NCBI RefSeq assembly: GCF_040958095.1
Contig: NC_091216.1
Coordinates: 6,286,069 to 6,350,068 of the forward strand
Reading direction: 5' to 3'
Origin: Procambarus clarkii
Lineage: Eukaryota; Arthropoda; Malacostraca; Decapoda; Cambaridae
Length of the DNA: 64,000 bases
The notes beneath the pieces were generated by a model. It had not been told where the DNA came from and ran no database searches. It worked only from the letters and a program-made list of their open reading frames with translations. Positions within the stretch are counted from its first letter, which is position 1; the number at the start of each line of letters is the position of its first letter. The position numbers and the translations under genes are program-made. Below, piece after piece: positions 23,181 to 34,209 of the stretch.

Positions 23181-24606
23181 TACTATGTGCCTTCAATGCG
23201 CGGAGTGCACTCTGCGAGTCACAGTATATAAGTCCACTGTCTTTGTCCTTTAAAAATTCAGTGGCAAGGTATATGCCTGCAAGTTCGGTTTGAGTTGTAC
23301 TTGCCCAGTCATTGACGCGCTTCATTGCTGTATGTACGAGAGAAGATTGTTCAAATATATTACATGCACATCCGGTACATCGTCCACCTTCTTCTACAGA
23401 GCCGTCGGTATAGCATTGATACACATCGTTACCCATAGCCTGAGTACTTTCAGTGATGCTTTTCAGAGTTAACTGTTTTAATAATGTACAGTGCACATTA
23501 TCTTTCTTGGGCGCATTTACAAAATCAACTGATAGATCCCAGTTATCCCATGGAGTATTTGGTTGATTAATCATTAATTGTGTTGGGTACATATTTAATA
23601 TTTTGATGGAGTTGGCTACCTTGTAGAACCAAAATACATAATCATATTTCGTTCTTCTTTTATAGGCCTCAGGTGAGTGCAGCATATTAGAAAGTTTAGC
23701 TTGAAACTTCATGTGTTGTCTAGATCTACTCAATGCCTTCACGCCGAAAACTGTGCTAATAGACAAAATTCTCTCACTTATGGTAGGTAATTTTAACTCT
23801 GCTCTCATATTTACTATTCCCGGGAACTTTGGAGCCCCAAGGATGTGATGTATAGCTTCATTTTGCAAGGTTTCAAGAAATTTCAGCTCTTTGTCAGTAT
23901 ACAGTGTGAGATGTAGAGCATTGTAGTCAATCACAGAGCGTATAAATGATACATAAAACATTCTAGCATATCTCACGTTAATTCCATGATTGACACCAAC
24001 AAGGACCCGCAAAGGCTTTAATCTCTCCCACAGTCTCCTCTTGAGAGACGAAAGGTACCCAGGGTCGTTAATGGGGACACCAAGTTATCTGTAAGGCTCG
24101 CAGTTCTCAAGTGCTCGCCCATCTATATGATAATTGGGTGGTGGAATACCAAATGGAATGAGGGCACGAGTTTTCTGTACAGAGATAAGGAGGCCACATT
24201 TCTTAGCTCTAATAGCAAAAGCATCGAGCAGAACTTGCATTCTAGGCTCGGAGGCAGCCTGTAAACATATATCATCAGCATAACAAATGACAGTGTCTTC
24301 ATTATTAGTTGGAAGATGTTTAATAAGTTTATGCATCAGAACGTTGAACAACAAGGGACTGAGGACCCCTCCTTGCGGAGTTCCCAGTTCAAAGTGTTTG
24401 CTCTCTGTGCTTTTAACACTATTAAACAAAACATATGCTGTTCGATTAGACAAATAGCTCTTTATCCATCTCAGTAATTTTCCTTGTATTTCCAGCTCGG
24501 CAAGCTGTTCCAATATGATTTCTCTGTTTGCTGTATCAAAAGCTGCTGCTAGGTCGATGAAGACTGTTTGAGGGGAAGCTACAATATGTGCGAAGTACTC
24601 AGCAAA
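23158..24606 (-). pseudogene. I-type LINE ORF2: reverse transcriptase and RNase H core
   Basis: RT motif A DLAAAFD is at about 24560. GTPQGGVLSPLLF (about 24384-24346) and CYADD (about 24290-24275) are the next RT motifs, with the catalytic aspartate pair intact. RNase H follows with YTDGSVEEGG (about 23420), ELAGIYLATEFL (about 23280) and YCDSQSALRALK (about 23220). Stops interrupt at about 24604 and between 24085 and 24012 (a TAA where the preceding pattern expects Tyr before LGV). Together these would copy element RNA and remove it from the hybrid; this copy cannot. Confidence 0.88.
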
Positions 24607-25640
24607 TCAGTGTTGTGTACTGAGCCCTGGCATAAATCCAAACAGTTGGGGTGACAGGTGCCCCTGTATACGATACATGAGTCTGTTTAGAACAATACGT
24701 TCAAGCACTTTACAAACACACGATGTTAGAGATATGGGTCTATAATTATCTGAGCGTGGTTTGAGGATGGGAATAATGACACTCTTTGTCCAAGCATCAG
24801 GTAATACTCCTTCACTTAAACTCGTTCTGTACAACACTAAAAGTGGATTACCTGGTACGTGTGAGACTAATCTCAGTAGACTGTAAGTAATACCGTCCTC
24901 TCTAGGAGCAGTTGATTTTCCCATCTTTAGTGCATGATTTAATTCCCATTCAGTTACATCATTAAGGTCCGACACGTTGATAGCTGTACAGGCAAGATTA
25001 ATGGTTCGATGTCTGTTGGGGCGTGTGTCATTAAGTTTGTGCTGTATGTTAATTGGGAGTGAGTCGTAGCTCGATGTTAGTGCTCATTGATCTAGGAGAA
25101 TGTTTGCTTGTTCTAGTGGACTGTGGTGCAGTGGTTTGGTTGGGTTACTTCTAGAGATTTTTCGTATCTTTCCCCTAACTTCAACAAGTGTTGTTTGCTC
25201 ATTTATACTTTGCTGGAACTCTTCCCTATGTTTATTACGTATAACGTTGCTCATGTCTCTCATCTCTCTATTTGCAACCAGAAATGCAAGCAAGTCACCT
25301 TGTGCTTTGGTTCGTTTGTATATATCTCCAAGTTGCTTTAATCGTTCATGTTCTTTAACAAATACAGGGTCAAGGACCCACTTGGGTGGTGGTGGGTTTT
25401 GTCCACTTCTGCTAGGCTTTCGGCTTGTTTCCCAACACACCCATATGTCGTAGTAGGTAGTAATCGTATCAACGAGATCTCTGGAGAAGGCTTGTACATT
25501 CGTTATTGTGTAATCTTGATACCATTTTGAAATACAATTAATAAAGTGGTCGTGCAAGCCACATGGAATATTCATTTTCCGACTCTGATGTCCATTAGGT
25601 ACATCACACTTTACCTCATAGGAAGCAGAAACTGAATAAA
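24607..25640 (-). pseudogene. I-type LINE ORF2: linker and RT N-terminal part
   Basis: The 25575-25084 frame carries a charged linker rich in KHREEFQQ-like sequence. The 24975-24607 frame has KMGKSTAPREDGITYSLLR and NYRPISLTSCVCKVLERI, RT motifs 0 to 2. A TGA at 25084 and a TGA at 24604 break the chain. At 25640 the sequence is cut by the plus-strand CR1-like LINE and resumes at 27170. Confidence 0.85.
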
Positions 25641-27167
25641 TAAACTTGGTAAATCAACCTGCACTTAAAGCAGCAGACATTGCCCCTCTACACAAGGGTG
25701 GTAGCAAAGCATTGGCAAAGAATTATAGACCAGTTGCACTAACGTCCTACATAATAAAAGTATTTGAGAGAGTGATCAGGAGTCAGGTCACTAGATTCAT
25801 GGAAACCAATGACCTCCACAATCCAGGCCAACATGGATTTCGAGCAGGAAGATCATGCCTCTCACAGCTACTTGACGACTGTGACAAAATCACTGAGGCA
25901 TTAGAGGAAAAACATAATGCAGATGTCGTATACACAGATTTTGCAAAGGCATTCGACAAATGTGACCATGGAGTGATTGCATACAAAATGAGGTCAATGG
26001 GTATAACTGGTAAAGTAGGACGCTGGATACTCAATTTCCTGTCGAACAGAACACAAAGAGTAACAGTCAATCAAGTAAAATCGAGTCCGAGCGCAGTTAA
26101 AAGATCTGTACCTCAAGGTACAGTCCTTGCACCACTGCTGTTCTTTATTCTCATATCAGATATAGACAAAAACACAAGTCACAGCTTCTTGTCATCCTTT
26201 GCAGATGATACAAAAATCAGCATGCAAATTACCTCTGCTGAAGACATTGATAAACTACAAATAGATATTAACAAAGTTTTCGATTGGGCAGCAGATAATA
26301 ACATGATGTTTAACGGTGATAAATTCCAGGTACTCAGATACGGCAAAAATGAGGATCTTAAACATAATACAGGGTACAAAACACAATCGGATCTGCCCAT
26401 AGTAGGAAAACAGCATGTCAAGGATTTGGGAATAATGATGTCTGACGACATAACGTTTAGGGAGCATAACCAAGCAAGTATTGCATCAGCCAGAAAAATG
26501 ATAGGATGGATTACAAGAACCTTCAAGTCCAGAGATCCCATCACAATGGTTGTACTCTTCAAATCACTTGTGTTGTCCCGGCTTGAGTACTGCTCAGTAC
26601 TCACTTCCCCCTTCAGAGCAGGAGAGATTGCTGAAATTGAGGGAATATAGAGAACATATACAGCACGCATAGACGAGATAAAGAACCTAAATTATTGGGA
26701 TCGTCTCAAAGCTCTCCAAATGTACTCACTAGAAAGGAGACAAGAGAGATACCAAATAATATACATATGGAAAATACTGGAGGGACAGGTCCCAAATCTG
26801 CACAGTAAAATAACAACATACTGGAGTGAACGACATGGAAGAAAATGCAGAATAGAACAAGTGAAGAGCAGAGGTGCCATAGGCACAATCAGAGAACACT
26901 GTATGAACATCAGAGGTCCTCGGTTGTTCAACGTCCTACCAGCGAGCATCAGAAATATTACACGAACAACCGTCGACATCTTCAAAAGGAAACTAGATTG
27001 TTTCCTTCAAGGAGTGCCGGACCAACCAGGCTGTGGTGGGTATGTGGGCCTGCGGGCCGCTCCAAGCAACAGCCTGGTGGACCAAACTCTCACAAGTCAA
27101 GTCTGGCCTCGGGCCGGGCTTGGGGAGTAGAAGACCTCCCAGGTAACCAGGTATCAACCAAGTAATT
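25641..27167 (+). pseudogene. CR1-like LINE, 5'-truncated, inserted in the I-type LINE
   Basis: An RT-containing frame runs from 25641 to 26650 with NYRPVALTS, YTDFAKAFD (about 25930), VPQGTVLAPLLF (about 26110) and SSFADD (about 26195). An in-frame TAG at 26648-26650 ends it. The same frame then resumes with RTYTARIDEIKNLNYWDRLK and SLERRQERYQIIYIWKIL (to about 26780) and a C-terminal RGPRLFNVLPASIRN segment. The tail to 27167 is rich in GGxVGLRAAP. No ATG begins it, so it is 5'-truncated at its junction with the host LINE. One point mutation accounts for the break. Clade is inferred from the C-terminal motif style. Confidence 0.85.
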
Positions 27168-27169
27168 TA

Positions 27170-27530
27170 ACAACGAACTTTCCATCCTATCTTGCACAAG
27201 GTTTCTACCCATTACATAATCAAGTCTGCCTTCCAATAAATGAGTTTGGGTATCCGTAGTATACATGGTTAAAATGTTGGCATAAACATATTTTATAAAT
27301 TTGCATCCATTATCGTTGTTAGTAATGTCTCCCAGCGTAATATGTCTAGCATTAAAATCTCCCATGATTGTCTAGATCTGAGAGCAATGTTACATTGAGT
27401 TTCTGGCGTCTGGCATATACGCTTAGGAATGAGAAGTGGCCTGCTGCAGTTTGTACATGAAATTGATGGTACTGTGTGTGTACACTGTGTGACGTGCTCA
27501 CAAGAATGTGCGGTAAATCACAAAAAAAGC
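27170..27530 (-). pseudogene. I-type LINE endonuclease, middle and C-terminal fragment
   Basis: Minus-strand fragments RGYSCFFCDLPHILVSTSHS (about 27545-27490) and MGDFNARHITLGD (about 27365-27325), then LDYVMGR, are AP-endonuclease motifs. GDFNARH carries the catalytic D and N of the domain. The fragment lies between two plus-strand LINE insertions, and its frames are offset near 27360. Confidence 0.75.
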
Positions 27531-29460
27531 AAGAGTAACCCCTGTCCACAAATGTGGTGATCTCGCAGATGTTAACTACAGACCTATATCAATCCTGCCT
27601 AACTTGTCAAAAATATTTGAAAAACTAATCTACAAGCAGCTTTACTCCTATCTAGCCAAACACAATATACTTAGCTCTTGTCAATATGGCTTCAGACCCA
27701 AAAAAAGCACTAACGATGCACTTATTAGTATGATTAACTTGATTCATGCAGCTCTTGATAAAAATGAGTTCCCTGTTGGGTTATTTGTTGTTGACCTGCG
27801 TAAGGCTTTTGACTCTTGTCAACCACCAAAACCTTCTTCTTAAATTACATCATTATGGAGTCAAAGGACACTCCCTGCAATACCTCAAATCTTACCTTAC
27901 TGACAGGCTCCAGTATGTTTCTGTGAATAATTCAATTTCTCCCACCCTACCCATCAACATCGGTGTTCTTCAGGGCAGCATACTTGGCCCTCTCCTCTTT
28001 CTCATCTACATTAATGACCTTCCAAATGCCTCCCAACACCTCAAACCAATTCTATTTGCTGACGACACAACCTTCATTTAATCCAGTCCTAACCCCCTTG
28101 CTCTAAATGCCACAGTAAATACTGAGCTAAATAAAGTCCATATTTGGCTAACTGCCAACAAACTCACCCTTAACATTGACAAAACTTTCTATATTCTGTT
28201 TTGCAATAAATCTTCTAATCAAATAAATCTCAAAATAAACAATACCCAAATTTGAAACAAAATAGATGACAAATTGCTTGGCGTTATCTTGAGGTTATCT
28301 TGAGATGATTTCGGGGCTTTAGTGTCCCCGCGGCCCGGTCCTTGACCAGGCCTCCACCCCCAGGAAGCAGCCCGTGACAGCTGACTAACTCCCAGGTACC
28401 TATTTACTGCTAGGTAACAGGGGCATTCAGAATGAAAGAAACATTGCCCATTTGTTTCTGCCTCGTGCGGGAATCGAACCCGCGCCACAGAATTACGAGT
28501 CCTGCACGCTATCCACCAGGCTAGGAGGCCCCCCTAACAAGGCGTTCTCATTGACCACAAGCTAAATTTCTAGAGACACATTCTAAATATATAAAAAAAG
28601 TTTCAAAAACTGTTGGCATTTTTTCTAAGATGAGATATTATGTACCCCGCCCTGCCCTGGTGACGCTCTATTACTCCCTCATCTATCCATATCTCAATTA
28701 TGGTATTGTGCTTGGGGTTCTACTACCCAAAATCATTTACGTCCTCTAATTACTCAACACAAAGCTGCTATTAGGACAATATCCAACTCTGGCCCCAGAC
28801 ATCACTCGGTACCCCTACTCAAATCTCTTAATATGTTAGATATAAAGTCACTGCACATTCTCTCATGTGTGTTATACATATATAAAACGCTGAACTGTAA
28901 TGCCTATTCTGACATCAAAAGCTTCATTGAAGGTTGTAACAGAACCCATGAGCACCACACCAGAAACAAATACAGTTTTGATATTCCAAGAGTACGACTT
29001 AATCAAACTAGAAATGCTCTACAAATCAAGGGACCCAGAATGTGGAATGACCTTCCCAATCATGTCAAGGACTGTACCTCTCATCCAGTTTAAGATAAAA
29101 ACTAAGCACTACCTAATAAATTCCCTGTAACCTACCTTACCCCTACATTGTCAACCCGTGTCTGTTTTTTTAAACAACGCTGTTTGTCGACCTAATTGTA
29201 TTTGTACTGCCTTTTCTGCCATGTTCCCCGCTTTTTTTATTTTTATTTTTAATTTTTCTCAACACATTTTATACTTTAACCTCAATTAGTATTAAGTTTT
29301 AGTCTTTAATGTTTTTCCTGCCCGAACGCTTTGCGTAATAGTGGCTTTATGCATTGTATGTACTAGCTCTATCTATAAATCTAAAATTTTTTGTAAAACC
29401 TCTTGTATGTATGTACCTTACCTGAATAAACATTTATTTATTTATTTATTTATTTATTTA
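27522..29460 (+). mobile_element. LINE copy 2, 5'-truncated, inserted in the I-type LINE endonuclease
   Basis: The sequence from the A-run at 27522 on matches copy 1 from about 4183 to the ATTT tail (29430-29460). RT motifs DLRKAFD, LQGSILGPLLF (Q from the Q/P-rich motif is changed) and FADD are recognisable. It carries an in-frame TAA just after FADDTTFI (28081), an extra codon and a frame change near 27790-27830, and a SINE insertion at 28286. It keeps C5 where copy 1 has C6, which shows the ancestral frame there. The I-type LINE endonuclease continues on both sides. Confidence 0.9.
28286..28540 (-). mobile_element. tRNA-derived SINE inserted in LINE copy 2
   Basis: On the minus strand the head has an A-box-like TAGCCTGGTGGATAGCG and a B box GGTTCGATTCC, with a tRNA-like anticodon arm (CAGGACTCGTAATTCTG). 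A conserved body follows, and the element ends in a tandem ATCTTGAGGTT tail. GGCGTT flanks both sides (28280-28285 and 28541-28546). The uninterrupted form is seen in LINE copy 1 at about 4940. It is a pol III-type retroposon, not a tRNA gene. Confidence 0.9.
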
Positions 29461-29646
29461 CTTCTGATGTATATTAGTAGGCCTGTGGCATTACTGTTAG
29501 TATAGGATGCATACCCTCTGATCTTTGGTGGGGTTTTGTTTATCATGTTGGACGTGAAGGGGCTCCTGTATAGCAATTATATCCATGTTGTTACTGTTAA
29601 CATGTGCAATTAGATCATTCAGTTTTGTTGATGCTAAGATTGTTCC
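29461..29646 (-). pseudogene. I-type LINE endonuclease N-terminal fragment
   Basis: Read on the minus strand, fragments such as LNDLIAHVNSNNMDIIAIQEP and ATGLLIYIRS match the start of AP-type LINE endonucleases (the IQEP motif holds a catalytic Glu). It is cut on one side by LINE copy 2 and on the other by the ORF1-only retroposon at 29663. Small indels change the frame within it. Confidence 0.7.
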
Positions 29647-29662
29647 AACTGAGAAACCTAAT

Positions 29663-32256
29663 TCCTAATGAGCCGCAAGAGGGTGCGGACATCCAGCTCG
29701 TGCAGCCAGTCGTCGTTGGCCGTTGCTGCGTGGTGGTTGGCTGTTGGAGGTGTGGTGCGCCCACTAGCCGGGGCTCCGGCTAGCGGTATGGAAGTAGCCG
29801 ATGGTTGCCGTGTTTGGCGAGTGGATACTATACGGCTGGATTTTTCTGGTGCGATGGACTGGCCCATTGTGGAGATTGCTCTCCTGGACGTGCTCCGTGT
29901 CACTGTCTCTGTTCTCCAGGGGCTAAAAAAGCTCTCGCCTTCCCGTGTGGGGGTGTCGTTTGCCACGTCGCTTCTTTACCAGGAGTTTGTGGCATGCTGG
30001 GATGCACGCTCGCTTCCTCTTCCTGCTTCGGCTGTGACTGTGGAGATCTCGGATCCTTGGGGGCCCTTGTCGTTCGTGAGTGTTCACAGCATGCCGGTGA
30101 CCTTCCCCAAAGCGGAACTAATGTCCTTGTTTACGCTGTTTGGTGCGGTGGTGAAGCACCGGTTCAGCATTTTGAGTGTGGGCCGGCTGAAGGGGGTCCT
30201 ACTGGGTACACGCACACTCGTCATGCGAATCATGAGCCCTATTCCATCCAGGGTTTCGTTTCGTGGGCTCTCTATGCGGATATTTTATCAAGGTCAAACA
30301 CGCACGTGTTTCTGGTGTGGTGCTAAGGGCCACGTTGTGGCCGGTTGTGATGCTCCTCATGCTGAGGCCTCTTCCGTGTTCCTGGAGGATGATTTTCCCC
30401 ACTAGTCTGTGCGTGGGGATTCCCCGGCGGATCCTCTCTCTGTGCAGGTGCTTGGTGTGGTTCGTGCGGTGGTTCCTGCTGTCGCTCCGGCTGGCCCAGA
30501 CTTGTCAGCCCCACCGGTGAGCTCAGAGGACATAGGGGCACCTGCTTCGGCCCTTCGCCATTCGGTGGATGCGGAGGTGCATCTGCTTCCGTGGTGGCAA
30601 TGGATGGGGCTGTTGAGGTGGTGCCTGCATCTCCTGCGGAGGGACATGTGCTTCCCGGGGCTATCGGGGAAGTGGTGTGTGTGTCTGCGCCCACGCCCTC
30701 TGCCTCATCGCCTCTGGTAGTTTCCTCGTTCACCCGTGTCTCTTCTCCTCTGCCAACTCTGTCGACTTCGCTGGATTCATCCTGTGTGCTGGAGTCTGTC
30801 CTTTCGCCTGCTGTGTCTCTTCTTTCTCCAAATCCGGTCTCCTTGGGTGGTGGTGGCTTTTTGCCCTGCGTCGTAGAGGCTGCTGTTCTGCGTGATCGTG
30901 CTGCCCCGGATTTGGGGCCGCCTGCCGATGGTTCTTCTGGGGCATCGCTTGCAGGGGGTGACACTTCCGATAATCAGCGGCCTATTTCTAAGTGCCGTCA
31001 TTCGGCTCGGGATGCGTTGCCTGGCCGGACGTGGGAAGAGGAGCGTGATGCGATGGATGACGTTGTGCTGCCTCCTGTGGTGCCTTCTGTGTTGGACACT
31101 GTGCCCCCTGTTGGTGGTTCTTCTCAGTTGGCGGTTGCCCCAGGTGACCGCGACCTCGTAGTGGTGCTGTCGAAGGATGTGCAACGGGGGGACTCTGCTC
31201 CTGTTCCGATTGGTGAGGGCACTGGGACGCCTGCGGTGCCGCCCTCCGTGGGGCTCGGTGCGCTGCCCGGCATGGAACGTAGTGCGCGTTCTGGTGGCCG
31301 GCCTGATGCGCGACCCGCTGTGCAGCCTGGAGGGCTTCGAATTGTGCGGCCCTGTGACCGGCCTCCTAAGGGAAAACCCTTCCCTTTCATCCTCCCGTCC
31401 GGTGAGGTGATCGATAGAGCTGATTCTCTGACTTTTGAGTATGATGACCTGGTGCATCTTGTTCCCTGGCGCCCTTCTACCATCTGGGTTCCGTCGTTGG
31501 CATGCCGGATTTTCTCAGCCTATTGCGACTCCTGGATGTCCACTTACTGAGGTCGACCTAGTTGTTTGGGATGCTTACTGCTTACGGTTTCCGGCACGGG
31601 AGTACCCGGAGAAGTATGAGTGATCCGTGTGGTGCGTGTTGATTCCCCAGTGACACCCATCTGCATGCACAGGTGGGTGTCCTTGTCTGTGCGTGTTTGT
31701 TCCTGGCTCCTGCGTGGCCTGTGTTTGATGTGTGTTTGTCGCATGGGGTGGTTGTGTGTGTGCTTATTTCTTTGTCCTTGTACTTGATTTATTCTTTATA
31801 AGTATTTTATTCTATTTCTGTTTATATATGTAGTTTTTTGGATTCACTGTTCATTTTTTGTTGGTGTCCTTGTTTGTGTCCAGTTCGGTTCTGTGCCTCT
31901 GTGTGCTGGATCGGCCTGCCCGAGCTTATGTTCTGTTTTTTCCCCCTTTTCTGTTTTAGGGGTGGTAGGCTTTTTGTACATGTATTGTAACTTTTGTGTA
32001 TTTTTTATTGTACATTTTTGTTATGGTTCTTATGTCATTTATTTGTTGTGTACTGTATGCATTCTTTGTCCCATGCTGTTTGTGGATTTCTTTGCTTGTG
32101 TCCTGTGTGCTTTTCTGTGACCTCTTGTATGTATTTTCTGTCTGTTTTATGGTGTTTGCTTTATTTCATGTATATGCACGATTGTTTGTATTTATATGTT
32201 GTTTTGCACTTGTTCCCTGTTTTTGTACTTAGTTTTTTTTAAATATCAATAAAAAA
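29663..32256 (+). mobile_element. ORF1-only retroposon with 14-16 bp target duplication
   Basis: About 2.6 kb bounded by AACTGAGAAACCTAAT at 29647-29662 and 32257-32272 and ending in CAATAAAAAAAA. It carries a gag-like ORF1 (29668-31623) and a ~630-bp T-rich 3' UTR, but no endonuclease or RT. The long duplication and A tail are marks of target-primed reverse transcription by another LINE's enzyme. The structure parallels mammalian half-LINEs (HAL1). The ORF begins five bases inside the 5' junction, so the 5' UTR was lost or never present. Confidence 0.85.
29668..31623 (+). pseudogene. Gag-like ORF1 with CCHC zinc knuckle
   Basis: The first segment (29668-30405) has an RRM-like region with VTFPKAELMSLFTLFGAVVK and a YQGQTRTCFWCGAKGHVVAGC zinc knuckle of exact CX2CX4HX4C spacing near residues 212-225. 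A TAG stops it at 30403. The same frame continues to about 30585, then a Pro/Ser/Val-rich linker runs in another frame to 31550. The conserved-looking end (about 31500-31620) is in the original frame. It is thus one ORF of about 650 codons with one stop and two shifts. Such proteins coat element RNA. It belongs to the retroposon, not to the surrounding LINE, which is on the other strand. Confidence 0.75.
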
Positions 32257-32282
32257 AACTGAGAAACCTAATGGTCTTTGTG

Positions 32283-33690
32283 TCAACAGCAGCCATCGTT
32301 TTTGTGTTGTTCCTCCATGGGACTGGTGGTCCCATTGTTGTCCGTGTCCCACTTCCACAATGTGTTAATTAGTGACTCTACGACGTAAAGAGCCGCACCA
32401 ACCTGGTGTTTGGTGTCGTCAGTAACATCTGGTGATGTCATCAGTTGCTTGATCACTGAGGAACTCCGGACGGTCCGCAACTGAATGTTCTCTGTAAGTT
32501 GCATCGCATAAGCACTGTCACGCAGTATATTATCACTTTCGTTCTCGTTCTTGACTCGAGCGCGTTCATTAAGGTCATTAATCATTTTAATATATGCTGA
32601 TGCGGATCGACTTCCTTTTCCAGTTAATGTTTCTGTGTTACTAACACTGCTGTCATCCCTGAGTTGACTGTCGACGTCGCCGCCACCGCCTCCGTTGTTG
32701 CTCTCATCTCTGCCGCCGCCGTTGCTACCGCCGCCGTTGCTACTGCCGCCGCCGTTGCTACCACCGCAGGTACCTTTACCAGCGTGGGCCACGGCTGTGA
32801 CACAGCAGTGTGGAGGCTGCTGTATCTCTTATGAAGGAGCCCGACGTAGCGTCTCTATAATTTCAGCCAGTTCTGCTACCTGTGCTTGCAAGACTGCCAA
32901 CTGTCCTTTAACTGTTGTTGCAGGCTGTTGTGTATTGTCAGGGGCGTTGCTGGTACTGTCACCACTATGGGATGGGTCAACAGTACTAGAGCCGGCATCA
33001 GTAGACACTTGTTGAGTCTCGGGCACTTGCCTCCTTGTGCCAAGGGAGGCTGGTCGTTTGGGACAGTCTGAGTGTCAGATGGTGACTCCTTCCGTACCAC
33101 ATCTGAAACACTTCAGCGGTGGTTTAGACGGAGCCACAGTTTCAGGTTGTTGACCTGCTTCTGTTACAGTGTTCTGTTGCTCCTGTTCCAGCTTTCTTTG
33201 GTTTCTGGTCTTCTTATACAGACAGTCCTTCAGTGCCTGAGGACTGGAACAGAGAGCACACTTGGGTGTGGGGCGCCAGCGGTGCTTAGCTATGTGGCCA
33301 CTGCCACAGCACTTGTAACACTGAACAGGGTTCGGCTCCCACACCCTGAACGTGCTGGGCGCGCATACAACACACCAAACCAATACTGGTCAGGTGGCGG
33401 TTCAGTCTTCTTCCAGACTATGACTATTTGATCAGTAGGCTTACCATTCATGGTCAATCTTCGTGCTCTGTGTACCCTGTCTAATTCATAGGCTCACTCT
33501 GGTGGATACCCGTGACTGTACCTGTAGACTAGGTATTTATCCATCTTCTTGTTCCGTGTTGGATTATCTAGAAGGGAGAGCTGTACATCACCTATTTTCC
33601 CTTGTAGAAGAGCCTCCACAACCTGCTGCTTCTCTCTTGAAACATACACATATGGGGAATTAGTAGGACTAAAAGCCGAGGGTTAAGTAT
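32283..33690 (-). pseudogene. I-type LINE ORF1 (gag-like, zinc knuckles)
   Basis: The segments 33383-33075, 33026-32829 and 32792-32283 share one minus-strand frame, separated by TGA (about 33075) and TAA (about 32829). An upstream piece (about 33690-33390) in another frame reads VYVSREKQQVVEALLQGKIG and YWFGVLYARP. Cysteine clusters CYKCCGSGHIAKH, PKCALCSS and LKCFRCGTEG form a gag-like zinc-knuckle set. The C-terminal half is Gly/Asn/Ser-rich with a helical AELAEIIETLRR stretch. The last codon at 32283 lies a few bases before the ORF2 endonuclease start, the usual ORF1-ORF2 arrangement. Confidence 0.75.
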
Positions 33691-34209
33691 GCCAGAGGAG
33701 AATGGTCGGTGGCAGTGCTGTGGTGGCAGAGGCAGTGGTGTGGTGGCAGAGGCAGTGGTGTGGTGGCGATGTTAAGCGTGGCAGTAGTGTTGTGGTGTGG
33801 TGCGTGGTAGTGATAGAGTGTGGTGGTGGTGTAGTTTTCATACCAAACGGAGGTGAAGTGTGAGAATCCTGCCAGGAGTGAACTTTGAGACAAACTGATG
33901 GTGACTGTGACCTCTTGGTAACTATGTCCATATTGTTCATTATTCGCATGCAATTTTTATGTGCTAATTACATTAATTTTACTTTTTATCACAATGTAAG
34001 TAACTTAAAACTAGATAATCACATTAGACTGTGTAATATATTTTTTTCCTTGCTGTCTCCTAATATAAGTTGAAGCATACAAAACATATATGATATGAAC
34101 ACAAGAAAATTAAGCCAAAACATGGCATTGGAACAACGGGATGGTTTGACCGCAAGATCTGTGACGTCACCGAGTAACCGCGGGTGTGGCTACTTCTCTC
34201 ATCCTTCTC
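33691..34209. other. Degenerate GTGG-rich edge and unique AT-rich spacer
   Basis: 33691-33850 is GTGGTGGCAGAGGCAGTG-rich and ends in GTGTGGTGGTGGTGTAGT, close to the 20-bp satellite unit on the other side of the I-type LINE. 33850-34209 is unique AT-rich sequence without a gene. Confidence 0.6.

Larger units (their letters stand above)
22017..33690 (-). mobile_element. I-type LINE with RNase H, split by three insertions
   Basis: On the minus strand the segments read ORF1 (33690-32283), endonuclease start (32282-32273 plus 29646-29461), endonuclease rest (27530-27170), linker, RT, RNase H and zinc cluster (25640-22587), and a 3' UTR ending in AATAATAATAAAAAA at 22017-22040. Removing the three inserts leaves about 5 kb, normal for an I-type element, and TAA-rich tails are typical of I elements. 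Its right end meets a degenerate GTGGTGGTGTAGT region and its left end the 20-bp GT-rich array, so it probably landed at the array's edge. At least five in-frame stops and two frameshifts make it inactive. Confidence 0.85.

Noticed and set aside
28460..28535. tRNA gene
   Set aside because: A and B boxes are present, but the sequence is the head of a SINE with target duplication and a long body. The copy at 44.7 kb shows the same body.
30323..30964. 213-codon minus-strand Pro/Thr-rich frame
   Set aside because: Complement of the Ser/Val/Pro-rich linker; no motif or independent start context.
29658..31744. Minus-strand frames of up to 226 codons over the ORF1-only retroposon
   Set aside because: They are shadows of the GC-rich plus-strand coding sequence, which carries the zinc knuckle.
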